Assembly: GCF_963678635.1 (NCBI RefSeq)
Contig: NC_087064.1
Coordinates: 47,165,346-47,229,345, forward strand
Source: Symsagittifera roscoffensis
Taxonomy: Eukaryota > Xenacoelomorpha > Acoela > Convolutidae
Length of the DNA stretch: 64,000 nucleotides
Direction of reading: 5' to 3'
In this document: positions 43,824-56,008 of the stretch, in pieces
Layout: the number at the start of each line of letters is the position of its first letter
Position numbering within the stretch: the stretch's first letter is position 1
The notes under the pieces: model-generated
The model's database searches: none
Told to the model about the DNA's origin: nothing
Seen by the model: the letters and a program-made list of their open reading frames with translations, nothing else
Made by a program: the position numbers and the translations under genes

Positions 43824-44358
43824 CAGACCTAGCCAGTACCTGTAACATCAGATACACTCAAGAAGCGGAATGCAATATTTACAACATGAAGAACAGCGAT
43901 AGCCAACGGAAACTTTTGTCAGCAACCATCAGTCGTTCAAAATTTTTAAGCAATGTGCTCATTCCCCTCCTGATCCTTTAGTCAGCCACCGCATGGCAGA
44001 ACGCTTTTTTCCCTCCCATCATCATTTTGTCGAAATTGAACGACTTTGATTTTCCCTAGATTTGATTTTTTTTCGGTCTATTTGCCATTTTTCAACGTTT
44101 TATTTGCCTATCATTTAATTGTTTGTAAACGTAATCTCAAATTTCCATCATCCCAATTCTGTAGTCTTCTTCCAATCAATAAATTGGCTTCGTGAGCTGC
44201 TCTTGCCATTGGATCACGTTGAAATATCAGTCTAATAAAAGCAAGTAAACGCTCTGAACATTCGTTCAGGCTTAGTCATCTGACTACCTTCGTTAAAAGA
44301 CCGAGATACTTGCCTCCCATATTTCATCATGGTACAGTATACAACTAACCGTGAAGAT

Positions 44359-44583
44359 TCACTCTTTCGATCCATCGTCTTCCCCACTCAGTTTCCGACA
44401 CTTCCTCTGATTTGTGAAAAGTTCAACCAAAAGCTTTATCCCTATGCTGTTCTCTATGTTTGCTTCGCACGGGCGCTCAGTATTGGCTTCCTTAACCATT
44501 AAATGATGAACGCCTTCAGTTAATTCTGTGTGCATTTCATAATTTTGTGTCGATTCTTGATTTTCATTGAAAACATCATGCAT
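44359..44583 (-). pseudogene. Diverged copy of the repeat ORF (copy 3)
   Basis: 74 codons. HHLMVKEANTERPCEANIEN and RKCRKLSGEDDG parallel the core of the 41480-41866 product. It is more diverged than the other two copies, so it represents an older member of the same repeat. Confidence 0.35.
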
Positions 44584-44596
44584 CTGTGTTATCGAT

Positions 44597-45303
44597 TTAT
44601 CAGATGTTTCTTGTGTTGTTTCTCTGTAACCTAAATAGGCAGGTTCTCGTGTTGTTTGTTTTTGCTCTTCCTCATTTTACCGTAAAAATCCACATTTTCG
44701 ACCTCATTTTTCAATTTTCGACACTTGTTTGGCTGTGCAAAGAGATCTGCCGAGACATTCTATCAGGCTGTTTCCTATGCTTGCTTCGCTCGGGTGCTCA
44801 ATAATGTTTTTAGTAACCGTTAAGCGATGAATACTTTGGTGAAAGTATATATTGCTCATTTGTTGTGTCAGACCTGTGCGGTTTTGTACGAAAATTTCCT
44901 CTGTATTTGCACCATTCATATTATTACTTTTTTCTTTAAGATTACTAGTCATCAAAAGCTTGTGTAAGGCCTGAATGATTATCAATCTTTACTAAATTTT
45001 GAGGTGTGAGGCGTACACTTTTGTTGGCCATATAATCAAACTCACAATTTTGAAGATTCTAGTTTTCATTAAAATTAATTTTTTTACATCCACATGCACA
45101 TTTGTAATCAGGATGTCTCCTGATTTACAACTCAGGCAATTAACTGAAAAGTTTGTGCTGTTCAAGTCTCAAATTACAGTTTCCGCAAACCTTTTCTATC
45201 AAAAAATCAAAACAACCAATCAATAATTTTTGCGTGGTAATTAGGCCGAAAACACTTAGTTGATTCGTCTGAAAATTTTAAGGATTTTTTGCAAAAAGAA
45301 TAC
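44597..45303. repeat. Duplicated segment, copy B (left part)
   Basis: Copy of 41477-42245, lacking two short internal pieces. It includes the minus-strand frame 44704-44985, a shortened version of the repeat ORF. Its right 255 bp form the left arm of the palindrome centred at about 45301. Confidence 0.8.
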
Positions 45304-45557
45304 TGTTTTTGCAAAAAATCCTTTTAATTTTCAGACGACTTAACTAAGTATTTTCGGCCTAATTACCACGCAAAAATTATTGATTGGTTGTTTTGATTTT
45401 TTGATAGAAAAGGTTTGCGAAAACTGTAATTTGAGACTTGAACATCACAAACTTTTCAGTTAATTGCCTGAGTTGTAAATCAGGAGACATCCTGATTACA
45501 AATGTGCATGTGGATGTAAAAAAATTAATTTTAATGAAAACTAGAATCTTCAAAATT
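45046..45557. repeat. Near-perfect palindrome of about 512 bp
   Basis: The left arm 45046-45300 and right arm 45303-45557 are reverse complements with only a few mismatches and almost no spacer (centre near 45301, GCAAAAAGAATACTG). It begins AATTTTGAAGATTCTAG and ends with its complement. Copy A has only the inner 58 bp of this hairpin, so the long palindrome arose by inverted duplication of copy B's flank. Confidence 0.92.
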
Positions 45558-47416
45558 ATCAGATGTTTCTTGTGTTGTTTCTCTGTAACCTAAATAGGCA
45601 GGTTCTCGTGTTATTTGTTTTTGCTCTTCCTCATTTTACCGTAAAAATCCACATTTTCGACCTCATTTTTCAATTTTCGACACTTCTTTGGATGTGCAAA
45701 GAGATCTGCCGAGAGATTCTATCAGGCTGTTCCCTATGCTTGCTTCGCTCGGGTGCTCAGTAATGGTTTTTTATTCAAGACTTACCGCGCAAAAATTTTT
45801 ATTCAAGACTTATTTATTATTGGCGAATGATTTCATCAGCGTTTTCTGATTACAAAAACAGTTAAAAGACACAAGAAAAACGTTCAATGGTTTTTTTGAC
45901 ATTGGATTTTCGTTTCTTTTAAACTAATGGATTGGGTCCTATCTTTTTGGGCTAAGTTGTTGATTGTTTTTTCATTCACAGGTGATGCAAAACTCTGCTC
46001 GCTTTTGTGTAAAATTTTGTTCAGCTTTCATTTTTTGTGTTGATGTTTACTCATCGTTTTTACGTAGGATCACTGCAATTTAATTTGGTAAAAAGAAGCA
46101 AATTACTCTCTCCAACTATGAAAACTCTATGGGCGCAAAACAGCGTAATTTCTTAGTTCCAAAGTTTTTTTTCTGAAGGTTTGCAAGCAGAAGAAATGAA
46201 CCCTGCGATTCCTTTTTCCCTTATCGGAAGAATTGTGTAAAAAGGCAATCAAAGATTGCTCATGAAAAATTTTAATCTTCAGCGCGAGTCGTTGAAATTC
46301 AAAAAAGCTCAGTCTTTTGTTGATTCCCCTGCGTTCATTTCTACTTTTCATCTGTACATTCGCAATAGCTTTTTTCCTTCAAATTTATTTTTCCACATTT
46401 TTTTCTCAAAATGAACAGCATTCAGACAAAATTATGACTGCTGAAATTTTATCCGAAGTGCTTTTCATTTTTTTTTCAACTTAGCAGCTCCTTTCTAACT
46501 TTCTGTCGGCTCACCTGCCATGCTATGATTGCAATATATCGTCGCAAAATGTGCGATGCTCCGCTTTGTCTCTTTGTAAACAGTGCTTGCCAATTGAAAT
46601 GTCTTAAAGAATCAAAAAAATTTAATTTGAGATATTTGTTGTGATTTGTTTCATTACGTTATTTTTTTGACCTTCAATTTTGATAAGATATCATTCACCA
46701 CCATCATGAATTGACGACTGATAAATTTTTTCACTGTTCGTTTTACTCTCAGAAATACTATTTATTTCAACACCTTTCTTAATTGATATATCTTAAATAG
46801 TTGCACTTAGTTTGTACATATCTAGTCAGAGTATCTTAATTTTTTAACATGGCGCAGTCAAACGAACATATTTTCTTCGTTCTAGCCAAACGACACCATT
46901 GAGCTGCCGCATCCCCGGACCCATTGGAGCGATCAATCTCAGTCTGCAAAATTAGCAAAATATATATATATATATATATGTAAAGACAAAATTAACGAAT
47001 CTGAGGTCCCAGAAACTCAGATTCCCATTTTGAAGCAGGCAACAAGAAGTGAGCATTACAAGGAACGGGTCTCGGAAAGGAAAAAACTGAACGTATTAAG
47101 AACAACCGAAGCGAACCAAAAATTGCAATCGATTTATTCTTAGCGCTCGGCAACGAAGGAAAAAAGTATCCGCTCAGATAAACTCTCGATGAAAGTTTTA
47201 TCTATTTATTTTAAAGAGTTTTGGGCCTATTGGACTCAGTATTTAATAATCTTTCAACCAATTCTGGGGAGCTTTGACAGACCTAGCCAGTACCTGTAAC
47301 ATCAGATACACTCATAAAGCGGAATGCAATTTTTACAACATGAAGAATAGCGATAGCCAACGGAAATTTTTGTCAGCAACCATCAGTCCTTCGAACCTTT
47401 AAGCAATGTGCTCATT
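45556..47416. repeat. Duplicated segment, copy C
   Basis: It starts again at TTATCAGATGTTTC, keeps about 215 bp of the left part, then jumps to the right part (45784-47416), colinear with 42308-43963. The second PBS-like TGGCGCAGTC is at 46850. A (TA)n microsatellite lies near 46962-46979. Confidence 0.82.
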
Positions 47417-47547
47417 GATGAAAAGGGCTATTTTACCTATCAAAATGAACGGTTGAGGCGAGATCAACGACCAGCGGTGCGACTTTTAAATTCTATTATG
47501 TACATAAACAAAAAAAAACAAGTCTCAATGATGAAAGAAATAACTCA

Positions 47548-47919
47548 TGTTTGAAATTTGGTAATCCTTGCGCAAAGAGACACTTGAACGTCTGTCTGTC
47601 CACGAGGGAAATTATTTGAAAAAATTGTAAGTACAAAGGACTCTGTAAAGTCTGTAAGGTCGGACACCAAGAAACATATGGCGTAATAAACGCTGGGAAT
47701 GAGAACCGTCAGAGCGGCGATGACAATTATTCAGTGCTAAATGTAAGAACAATTTACAATCAGCATGGACTAGAGACCAAGAAACTGCTGAATAAAGGCC
47801 TAGGTTCGAAGATGACTCAGAATATAAATATACCTGTAAGTTCAGCAAAACCAGTCAGTTTTATCAAACAAAAGGTATTAGATGAATTAAGTTTAAGATA
47901 CCCTATCTTGAAAGTCTAG
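47548..47919 (+). pseudogene. Unknown frame with C3H-like zinc motif, one stop
   Basis: A single frame of about 124 codons with one internal TGA near 47611. It contains CLKFGNPCAKRHLNVC and NCKYKGLCKVCKVGH, with Cys and His spaced like CCCH zinc fingers found in ORF1-type proteins of some retroelements. The rest is hydrophilic. It lies between the duplicated segment and the Polinton genes and could belong to either. Confidence 0.4.
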
Positions 47920-48013
47920 AAAAGGATAGAAGAGACATATTGCGGATTCATCTACAATAAAATTAATTTTTTTTCGGGCAAAACTATTGTCAGGCACTAC
48001 GTTTTTGATGCGT

Positions 48014-48660
48014 CTATTTGAAACAATGGAGCCTTTGCATCTCCAACAGATTGGGATGAATAATGTCAATATAAGCAAAAACTAGACTTGTCCCACTGGA
48101 TAATTCAGATGGGAAATGAGATTCGTACAGTTCGTTTCCACCATAGGATGCATCGAAGGAGGGTATCCTTTTGTAACCAATGTGATATTCACCGTTCTCT
48201 TCAAATTTTGCATTGTAGCCTAACAGATTTGGTTTTTGGGGAATTGGGAATGAGATTTCTTCATTTGCGTTCGTCCAGATGCTCATGCTATTCGTGCTTT
48301 CTTGAAGACTTGCATCGAAAAAATATTTGTCCTTGAGTTTTGCTTTTATCTCATTGATCAATTGTTCTATAAAATTGTACTCTCCTGATTTGACAAAACT
48401 TTTTCTTCACACCCAGGCCTGAAAATGGTATTTCGATTGCCAGCATTATGTTTACTTGCTACGACCTTGGACGCTCTGAAATATGTAAAATCTTGATCAG
48501 TAAAATTGTTTGATTTCGTTGGAAAATTGTTTCGGCGATAGCAACTCTCCAATATCCGTCTAAAGCTATTTCTTCTTTACAAATATTTCTAAAGCTGGCC
48601 AAAGTGTTGCCTGCACAATATTCCATTGATGCCGATGAATCAAATGTACAGTAAACTCAT
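48014..48660 (-). pseudogene. Polinton-associated structural-type protein, broken
   Basis: Minus-strand pieces in two frames. The N-terminal part reads SSASMEYCAGNTLASF, then EEIALDGYWRVAIAE, matching the SSxxYPxNTxxxF and IxLxGxWEVALxEI pattern of a protein encoded next to the integrase in many invertebrate Polintons. The C-terminal part (48361-48014) has SSGTSLVFAYIDIIHPN, matching its SLYVYCDIVxPQ block. It may be a minor capsid or penton-like protein; that role is inference. It lies directly downstream of the integrase, as expected. Confidence 0.7.
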
Positions 48661-48714
48661 CATTGCTCAGCTTTGTTATAATTTGCTTTGTTTCCAATCA
48701 AACTATGTTCTTTT

Positions 48715-49600
48715 TTATAAAAATTTTCCATTGATTTCTTCCTTCTCTGCATCAATGAGACTGTATGCTGGAGGATTAACAATAAGAATGGCAACTATTG
48801 CTATTTCAAAAAATTCGTCTGTAAAAATCTGCTTGTAATTTTTTCTAACAAGCAAGTCAGTTTTTTGCAATTCGAACATAGTCACCAACATAAAACATTG
48901 GCTTTTGAACCATCTTTGTTGAATTGTTTTCAATTACCGATACTAAAGCAGGCACATGCTTTTGCGTCACCTTGTTTAGAGCTAACTTTGTTACCCTATT
49001 CACACGTGAGTTGATCGTCTGAACAAAGCTATGTAATTTTTTGATATAATTGTATGTCCATTCAAATCCAAGTATTTGAAGATGATATTTTGAGCGATGG
49101 GTTGTTCCGTTCGGCAAACGCTGATTTTTTTTCATTATGAGTGTTGTGTTTGAAAATTTTTCGCTAAATACAAATTTTTCCGAACTCTGCTTTAAACTCT
49201 GTGCCTTTGTCAACTCATATTTTTTTGGTTGTTTCGCTTTGATCAATTTTTTTAAAGCTTTGGCTGTTTTTTAGCATATTTGGTCTTCACGGGTTCTATT
49301 CGTAAGTAGCGAGATAGACAATTGACACCAACTTAAAAAAAATTGTACCCCTCGGTTTTGGTTGACCAATTTATCCACATATGCTAGGTCAACCGACCAA
49401 ATTTCGTTGATATCATTAACGATCAGTTTCACGCGAGGAGTTGTTTTACGAAGCAATCCATACTCTATGTGATGATTGAGATCGGAGACATTTCTCACCT
49501 TTTCTTGGTGAGAATTGACAGTGCAAACATTGTATGCTACTAAATGCAGCTGAACATTTGGAGTAGAGTATTTTGAGTTTCTTTACTTCAGTGAAAGTAG
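48715..49600 (-). pseudogene. Polinton integrase (retroviral-type), frameshifted
   Basis: Minus-strand pieces: INEIWSVDLAYVDKLVNQN (first catalytic Asp, near 49400), then EWTYNYIKKLHSFVQTINSR with NRVTKLALNKVT (49050-48960), then KPMFYVGDYVRIAKN (48900), then YKQIFTDEFFEIA and NPPAYSLIDAEKEEINGKF to the stop at 48715. This is the Polinton integrase (relatives include C. elegans F54H12.3), including its chromodomain-like C-terminus. The catalytic Glu region is lost to a frame change, and the stretch carrying the second Asp is scrambled, so it is inactive. Confidence 0.85.
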
Positions 49601-52600
49601 GAATCATATTTTTTTTGATGTCGCAAACGTTTCTTTACTGCTTTCGCAGTTTTATCGTTGTCGTCGTCTTCTGGGTTTTTTTTGTCAGAATGCTTGGTTC
49701 TGGGTGTGAGAGATGTCCATCGAGTCTTCAAAGATGAGGGTTTTGATCTTTTGGTTCACCAGTTGATGGACTGTTTGCGACAAAGGAAAAAGTTGAGGGC
49801 TGAGCTGGTTCGCTCTTAAGCGAGCGGAAAATCTGTTAGGCATGAATTAAACGTTGGACACTAAACTAGGATCTGTTTTCAGATCTTCCAAAAATGGTGG
49901 TTAAAACACACTACAAGTTTTTTTTAGCTTTTGCTGTGTATCGTACAAAAAAGACTGAATTTTATTGTGTATCGGCTTTCCTTGAATTAAAACATATACG
50001 TAAACGTCTAAATTCAAGGACTAATCTCTGAACAACTGTTTAAGCAAAATGTTTGCACTTTCCAGTTTATTAGCTTCCAACAGGTCTTGAATGGATTCCA
50101 TAATCTTTCCGAACCTTTCAGCGGTTTTTTCCATTAGTTTTTACATCTTCTTTTTCTATTACCTTTGAAGTTGTTTGCTCCAAAGAATTGTCTGATCCAT
50201 CAATTTTTTCTGCTTCATTATCACTATCTCCACTGAAATCAGTGAATGCAGATAATTATTTTTTTCAAGGGTCGGGCACGACAATATTAGGGGTTAAAGG
50301 AACAGGAGTTGGGTCTAATGGCGGTGGATTTTGTTTTCAAAACCACTAAAAAATTGATCTGAGTCGATTTGTCGTAGATTGAAAAATTATGAAGGACTTG
50401 AGATTGTGGTACAGTTTTTCATCTGGAGCATATGTCTTGCGAGGAAGGAGGATAAACACTTCAGCATTGATACTTAATTTTCTAGTTTTTCAAATAAAGG
50501 TAACACGATTTTCCGATTGATTTAATCAGTGAAATATTCTTTGCTAATTTTTTTCATTTTCTCGGATGTTAACCGTAGAGTCAACAATTTCCTCAAATGG
50601 TACTTTCTTATTCTTGATGAAACTTTTGTTAGCTGGACATGCCCAGGAAAAACAAATACAAAGCAATCGCTAAGAAATATAATTTAAATTAAGTCTGAAT
50701 CAGGTGTTGTCAAAATAGATCCACAATGCCGACTATTGAGCATTTGCTTCATTATACATAATTCTTTCTCTTCCATTGTCAAGAGATAGGGGGACTGCTT
50801 TTGCTGATGTTATTTAGGAAAAAATTGGCGACGGTGAAACTATGTTTGAAGAAAAATGAAGACATTGTAAATTTTGGGGATCTACGTCTATCAGCAAAAA
50901 ACCAAAATCTTTTTTGTTGCCAACTGATACTCATGACGGAGAAATTCAGAATTATTCATTTGTCTGCCTGAATAATCAATATATTGAATGTCTTGAGGTG
51001 ATTCGAACAATATCAAGTGGATTGAAAAAGAAAACTTCTGCAGACGGATGGAAAACAGAGTTAAAACATTTCGATGATGAAGACTTCACATGAAGACTGT
51101 TTTACACCACCAATATCTACAAAGTCGCAGTCGTTATTCCCGATAGTGGCTTCCTCAATTTCCATGTTTACTAGAAGACTTTTTCGCTTATTTTTGTTAA
51201 GGTTGATAGTTACAACTGCATACGAATCGCCTTCTTTCTCTCTGACCGATTGCCGGTTGAGGTGTATTTTTTTATATATCTTGTTATGGTTTTGTCTGCC
51301 AAATGTATCCGAACATTTTTTTCTACGTTTCCGGTTCTGATTTCATCTAACAACTTTTTTGGTAAGATCTCACCTGTTAAACTCACACTTTGCATGTTTT
51401 CTTTGGCAAAAGCATTTTTTTTTTGAAAATTTGAATTTTGAAAAGCGACACGCTACCAACAACTAACCACACAAGTACAAAGTAAAATGAAGTCAATCAC
51501 TAAATATATTGTTATGTGTCTGCTTCTTTAATTCGATTCAACAGACAAATCAATTTCTCGTTCAGTTAGGAAGCTTTTAAATTTATGTACTTGTCATGGT
51601 TACAATTAGATTTGATTTTTACCGCAAAATGAGCAGGAACTCTGATGGTGGCTTAAACTAAATGTATTTCTTCAATGTAATCAGTTTTGACTAACTCTTT
51701 TAATTCAGCTGGAAACTGTTGGTCATGCAAATGGTTTTGACTTCTCTCTCCCATCGTAGGTTGTAGCACTTCCAGGTTGAGATTGAACAACTAAAATGAC
51801 TCAAAAATCTGGACATTGTACAGGTGAAAGTAGTCAAGAAGTGTAAAGAGTTTCTGTAATTTATCGAGTTCGATATCGCTCAGTGTAATTTGCTTGGGTT
51901 TCTGCAGGAGAAGTTTTGCCCGAAAAAATAATATGCCTGTCGGCGTTAGAAAATTTTTAAATCTTGCTGGTAAAAAGTTTTCGGCACCCTGATCAGTCAT
52001 CGAAGCGTAAATCAGCAAGTATGGAGATAAGGTTATTTGCATCATCGGACAGTTCATTTTGAGTCGAGTCAAAAAAAACTTTTGATTTTCTTTGGGTACA
52101 ATGTGTTAATAATTGATGCGAGGAATTTAAATGAGAATGTAGTTTGAAATAATGCATTTTTTGACCCAATAAGTGTTCATTTTTCAGGCAGCCAAGGTCT
52201 TCCAAATGGATCACAGGTAATTTCAAGTTTTCAGCGTATGAAACAGATTTTTGTGTACCCTCAGCAAAAAACTGGGAACTTGGGTTCCTCGAACGAATGC
52301 TGTTACAAAATTATCCAAATAAGAGTAAGGGTATTCACCTTCGTCCCAACGAAGCCCGTGCAGAAAACTAGACACCCAATTGTGAGCTTTTTTCTCTTCT
52401 TTTGACTATTTACTGAAAAAGACTGAGGGCAAAAAATAAATTTTATCAATTGTGTTAGCAGAGCAAACAAAAAGTTCCTTTATGATGAAAGGTTTCTGCC
52501 GCATTTAAATCTATCAATATCTGAAACAATTTGACGGTTAAAAACAAAGTTTTAAGTTTCTTTCTTTGAGTTAACTTGACTTTCACTCAATTTTCCAACA

Positions 52601-52976
52601 AATTGAACAACTTTGGTTTGACTTCAAAAATATGCAAAACGCAATACCTGTCACGTGACCTAGATAACCAATTTTTATGGGACAATTAGTTTTTTCTTGC
52701 AAATATCCTGCTGCGTCATGCAATACAGCATGTAATCTGAGAAGTATGAAATGTTTCAAGTGTTTTTTGAGCGAAGATTTGTCTATTCCAATCAAACCAC
52801 CATACGGTCTGTTTATCAAAATTAATTTCAAACTAAAATCGGCATAAATAAGTTTCAAACCGAAAGTTGAAATCATGTCAACCGAACTTCGCATAACAAA
52901 AAATGTAAAATGAAGTTTGTTTATTTAAATTTAATTTTTTCCTCAACAATAAATTTCACAAATAACACATCATTAT
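49601..52976. other. Degraded Polinton interior, genes not identified
   Basis: Several short frames on both strands. Minus-strand pieces at 52894-52583, 52226-51993 and 52072-51791 look colinear and coding-like (for example the DNNKLISILADL-like and LLQKPKQITLSDIELDKLQ segments) but are frame-shifted and unrecognised. A plus-strand frame 50860-51093 also looks coding-like. Capsid genes would be expected here; I cannot confirm them. Confidence 0.35.
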
Positions 52977-53665
52977 CTACATCAAATTTTCCATATCCAC
53001 TTCAACAAAAAACGCAGAACGTGGTCCATTAATTGAACTTTCAAATCTTTTCAATGTTTCTGTATTCATCTGACTTGTTTGAATATGTCTGCTGTTTGTG
53101 TGTTTTTGTGAAACTGTAGCCAAATTTATTGCGGACTTGTTTGAAGTTGATGATTCAGCAGGCGTAACTGTATTATTCATTCGATTCTGTCCTCCTGGCG
53201 TTTTGGTTTGTTGATGTTCCTTTGTTGGATGATGTTGCAGAAAGCAATAAATGGGGGAAAAGTTTCTTGATTGCTGTGAAATCTGACAACTTGAGATCGG
53301 CTGCAACAGGTTGTTACGAATAAGTGAGAGCTGGTTTAAGCTTATCAAATAAATCAACGTTTACTGTGACATCGTTAGCAGGAGAAACTAAGTATTTGAA
53401 GCAAGTGAAAATGCAAGGAACACAGAACCATTTATGGGAAGGAAAAATTGGTTCATCTGTTCCTCCGAATCTACTTGAATCAATAAAGTAGATTTTTTTT
53501 CAATGTCAACTGAAAGGGGCAAAACTCAGATGTGAAGTGGCTTCCTAAAGCATAATTTTTGAAAGTCGATAGATTGGGAATTTTTTCAGTAAGAACAGCT
53601 CTGAATTTGGTTTGATATTTTTTGAAATGATCAGGTATTCAACTTCAAACGTAGCTTCTGCCATT
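52977..53665 (-). pseudogene. Unknown Polinton gene, frameshifted
   Basis: On the minus strand, ATG near 53663 opens about 115 codons to roughly 53320 (MAEATFEVEYLIISKN, then FPIYRLSKIMLLGSHFTSEF, then HKWFCVPCIFTCFKYLV). The frame then shifts into a second open stretch to 52977, which is Asn/Thr/Ser-rich and ends FFVEVDMENLM. The long colinear frames suggest a real gene of the element. I do not recognise its fold. A Cys-x2-Cys pair is present (CVPC). Confidence 0.4.
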
Positions 53666-53779
53666 TTGTGAAGACGTTTTAACTCGAGTCCTGCTTGAAA
53701 TCGTTTGTTTTTGTGGAAAACGGATATTTCCTGGCATGTTTACAGTTAGACTGTGGGTTGTCTTTATTTTCAATGGTAT

Positions 53780-54040
53780 CAGATATTTCATTTGTTTGCG
53801 CTGGGACTGACTTTCCGGATTTTAGTAATTTTGAAAATTCTTCCCCGGTTAAGAAAAGTCTTTGTATGCATTCAATTTTAACATCTTCAGTTGTTTTTTG
53901 AAATTTTTCAAGAATACATATGTACCTGTTTGGTCATATGTGTTCAATGTAGCACGCACTAATCTTTTACTGTTTTCCGAAATATCGATATAGCAATCAC
54001 CAAATTCTTTATCTGCAGTTGCGGTAGTGTTTTTTTGTTT
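53780..54040 (-). pseudogene. Small Polinton-region gene, possibly a DNA-binding protein
   Basis: The minus-strand frame reads EFGDCYIDISENSKRLVRAT, then TYVFLKNF. After a frame change it continues VKIECIQRLFLTGEEFSKLL. The order of a short beta-rich part followed by LTxEEFxxL is reminiscent of PC4/p15-like single-strand DNA-binding proteins, but this is a weak resemblance from memory. Confidence 0.25.
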
Positions 54041-55500
54041 TATTCATTATAACGAGTAAAGTTTCAAAGTATGTTGATTACAAAACTGAATAGCAAGAAA
54101 TGGTTTCAATTGATTGTATAGAACTGCAGAAGAAAACGTTGTATCAATTTAAAGATAAGCACACATGTTTTTCATGTATTTTACACCGAAAATGTATTTG
54201 ACTGCAATTTGTTCAGGTAGATTAGTTTTTTGAGCATGTGCAAACCATAAGAAAGTTAATGGGCATCATAGGTCACATTGTTCAAAGGTAAATTTTCAAG
54301 CCAGCAATCTGTTTGAAAATAAAATTTGATTGGCATAGAATACTATTTTATGCAACATAAATGAATTACACGCCCCCTCTTGTTAAGCTGATAAGAAAAA
54401 ACATAGTAGGTCATAGTATTTCTAACTTCTGTACAAAATATCTTGGAACTTCTGCACAAAACTGATTGATTGGTTGAGGGAAGCATTTTGATATGCCGCA
54501 CAACTATGTTCAGTCATCCATTGGAGAGATACAGACTTGACTTTTTGAAAAACCTCATGCTATGTCAGTTTTTCAAATTTTCGTTACCATGTCAGAATCT
54601 AGTCTTTCGACCACTCATATTGCTGTTTTCACCGAGCTACGCATTTTTTAGCAAGATCTCAGAACCGTTAACGCAAGATTTTGTCGAGATCAACACTTCA
54701 ACCCAAAAAAAATATTATTTTCAGTAGTTATTTCTCCTGATTAGTAAAGAAAACGGAAACTTTCTAGCAGAAAAACAGTAGTCTGTTAAACATCTATAGC
54801 AAAAACCCTTGAGTACAACCTTTACGTAACTTCACGTATTTTGGCCTCTAAAAAATGACAAGACTTCTCAATAGTTTTGGTGGAAATCACTAAAATCTTT
54901 ACTCCTCCTTAAAACAACAAACCCAACATTGTTAAAATAAATAGTAACAATGGAAACTATTTTTAAAAGTAATATGAAACAACAATTAGTTAGTTTAACG
55001 AATCTATCTGTAAATGAATAAGTCTTTTGACATTTTCAAATCAAAAATCGGTGTCCAAAATTGCTTAGACATTTTATGTAAAGCCACATGCTCACTACAT
55101 GTATTCATACATGCTCAAATTAGATTTTTAATTTTGAAATGTTCCGTACTTTGTGACTGACGTACAATTTGAAGTATGAAACTCAAAACGAATTAAAAGA
55201 TATTGAAATCTTTTTCGTGATCACGTAACTCTGACCCGGTCAATTTTTTTTGATTTTTATCATCTTATGTAAACTTGTCTAAATGCTTTTCATTAATTAA
55301 GCTATGTCAACAATAGTAGTTCAGCACTTACAATAAGGCGGGAAATTTGAATATATTTCGAGTTTTGGCGGGACAGTTAGTTCAAGTTTAAATTTGCGCG
55401 CCCAAAACACCAACCTTTTTCTCTGCAATTGAAAGACAAAGAGTTACGTTTTGCTATTTTCTGTTGTATCTGATTTCGTTTTGAGATCACTTTACTCTAC
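54041..55500. other. No gene seen
   Basis: AT-rich spacer between the divergent minus- and plus-strand Polinton genes. A plus-strand open frame of 85 codons at 54470-54727 has no supporting features. Promoters of the two divergent gene sets would lie here in an intact element. Confidence 0.5.
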
Positions 55501-55937
55501 TTGTTTCGTAATCAATTGCTTAACAAATTTCAACAAATTTTTAAATGCAATTTTTGTCCCATGACATATGCTGATAGCAGCAACAGAGCTCCACATGAGC
55601 GAAATGTTCACTTCATTGAAGAAGGACTAATTAAATACAATGTGATGAGTGCAAATTCACAGCACCGATGTTATCAAGCTCAGAGAAGCATATTCTACAT
55701 GACCACGGCCAACTTGGTGGTGTTTGTGTCTATTGTCACACAGGTATCCGCTCACATATAAAATTAAAACACGGTCTACATGTAATGAGACCTGCTTCTG
55801 CTGGCTCAGTTTTAACCGTTAACGATGGTGGTGGTGCTGCTGATGTTACCCTTGCCTCTGATGCTTTTACCGGTGATGATGACCTAGCAACCGTTGAAGG
55901 AGCGGATATCAAAAACACCACTCTTCAAAAAGGTTAG
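55501..55937 (+). pseudogene. Polinton pPolB N-terminal zinc-finger region
   Basis: The first frame holds FKCNFCPMTYADSS and then HERNVH, a C2H2 finger (Cys-x2-Cys-x12-His-x4-His). The protein then changes frame near 55640 and reads ECKFTAPMLSSSEKHILHDH and VCVYCHTGIRSHIKLKHG, two more Cys-His fingers, followed by an Ala/Asp/Val-rich linker to about 55937. Invertebrate Polinton polymerases often begin with such fingers and an acidic linker. The upstream start is unclear. Confidence 0.55.
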
Positions 55938-56008
55938 TCACCTCTTCATGTACGCTTGGAACGTATGAGATTGGTGGATAAAACGCATTAAATGAGTTCG
56001 CATCAACA

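Larger units (their letters stand above)
41477..43963. repeat. Duplicated segment, copy A
   Basis: Copy A runs from TTATCAGATGTTTCTTG through a central hairpin (arms of about 58 bp, 42183-42240 and 42245-42305) to about 43963. Its left part recurs at 44597-45303 and 45556-45775, and its right part (42308-43963) at 45784-47416, at about 95 percent identity. TGGCGCAGTC at 43370, directly after ...TTAACA, resembles an LTR-retrotransposon primer-binding site following an LTR end. The segment could be an LTR plus the start of an internal region, but a matching 3' LTR arrangement is not seen. Confidence 0.75.

Noticed and set aside
54470-54727. 85-codon plus-strand frame in the Polinton spacer
   Set aside because: Phe/Leu-rich peptide typical of AT-rich noncoding DNA; no motif.
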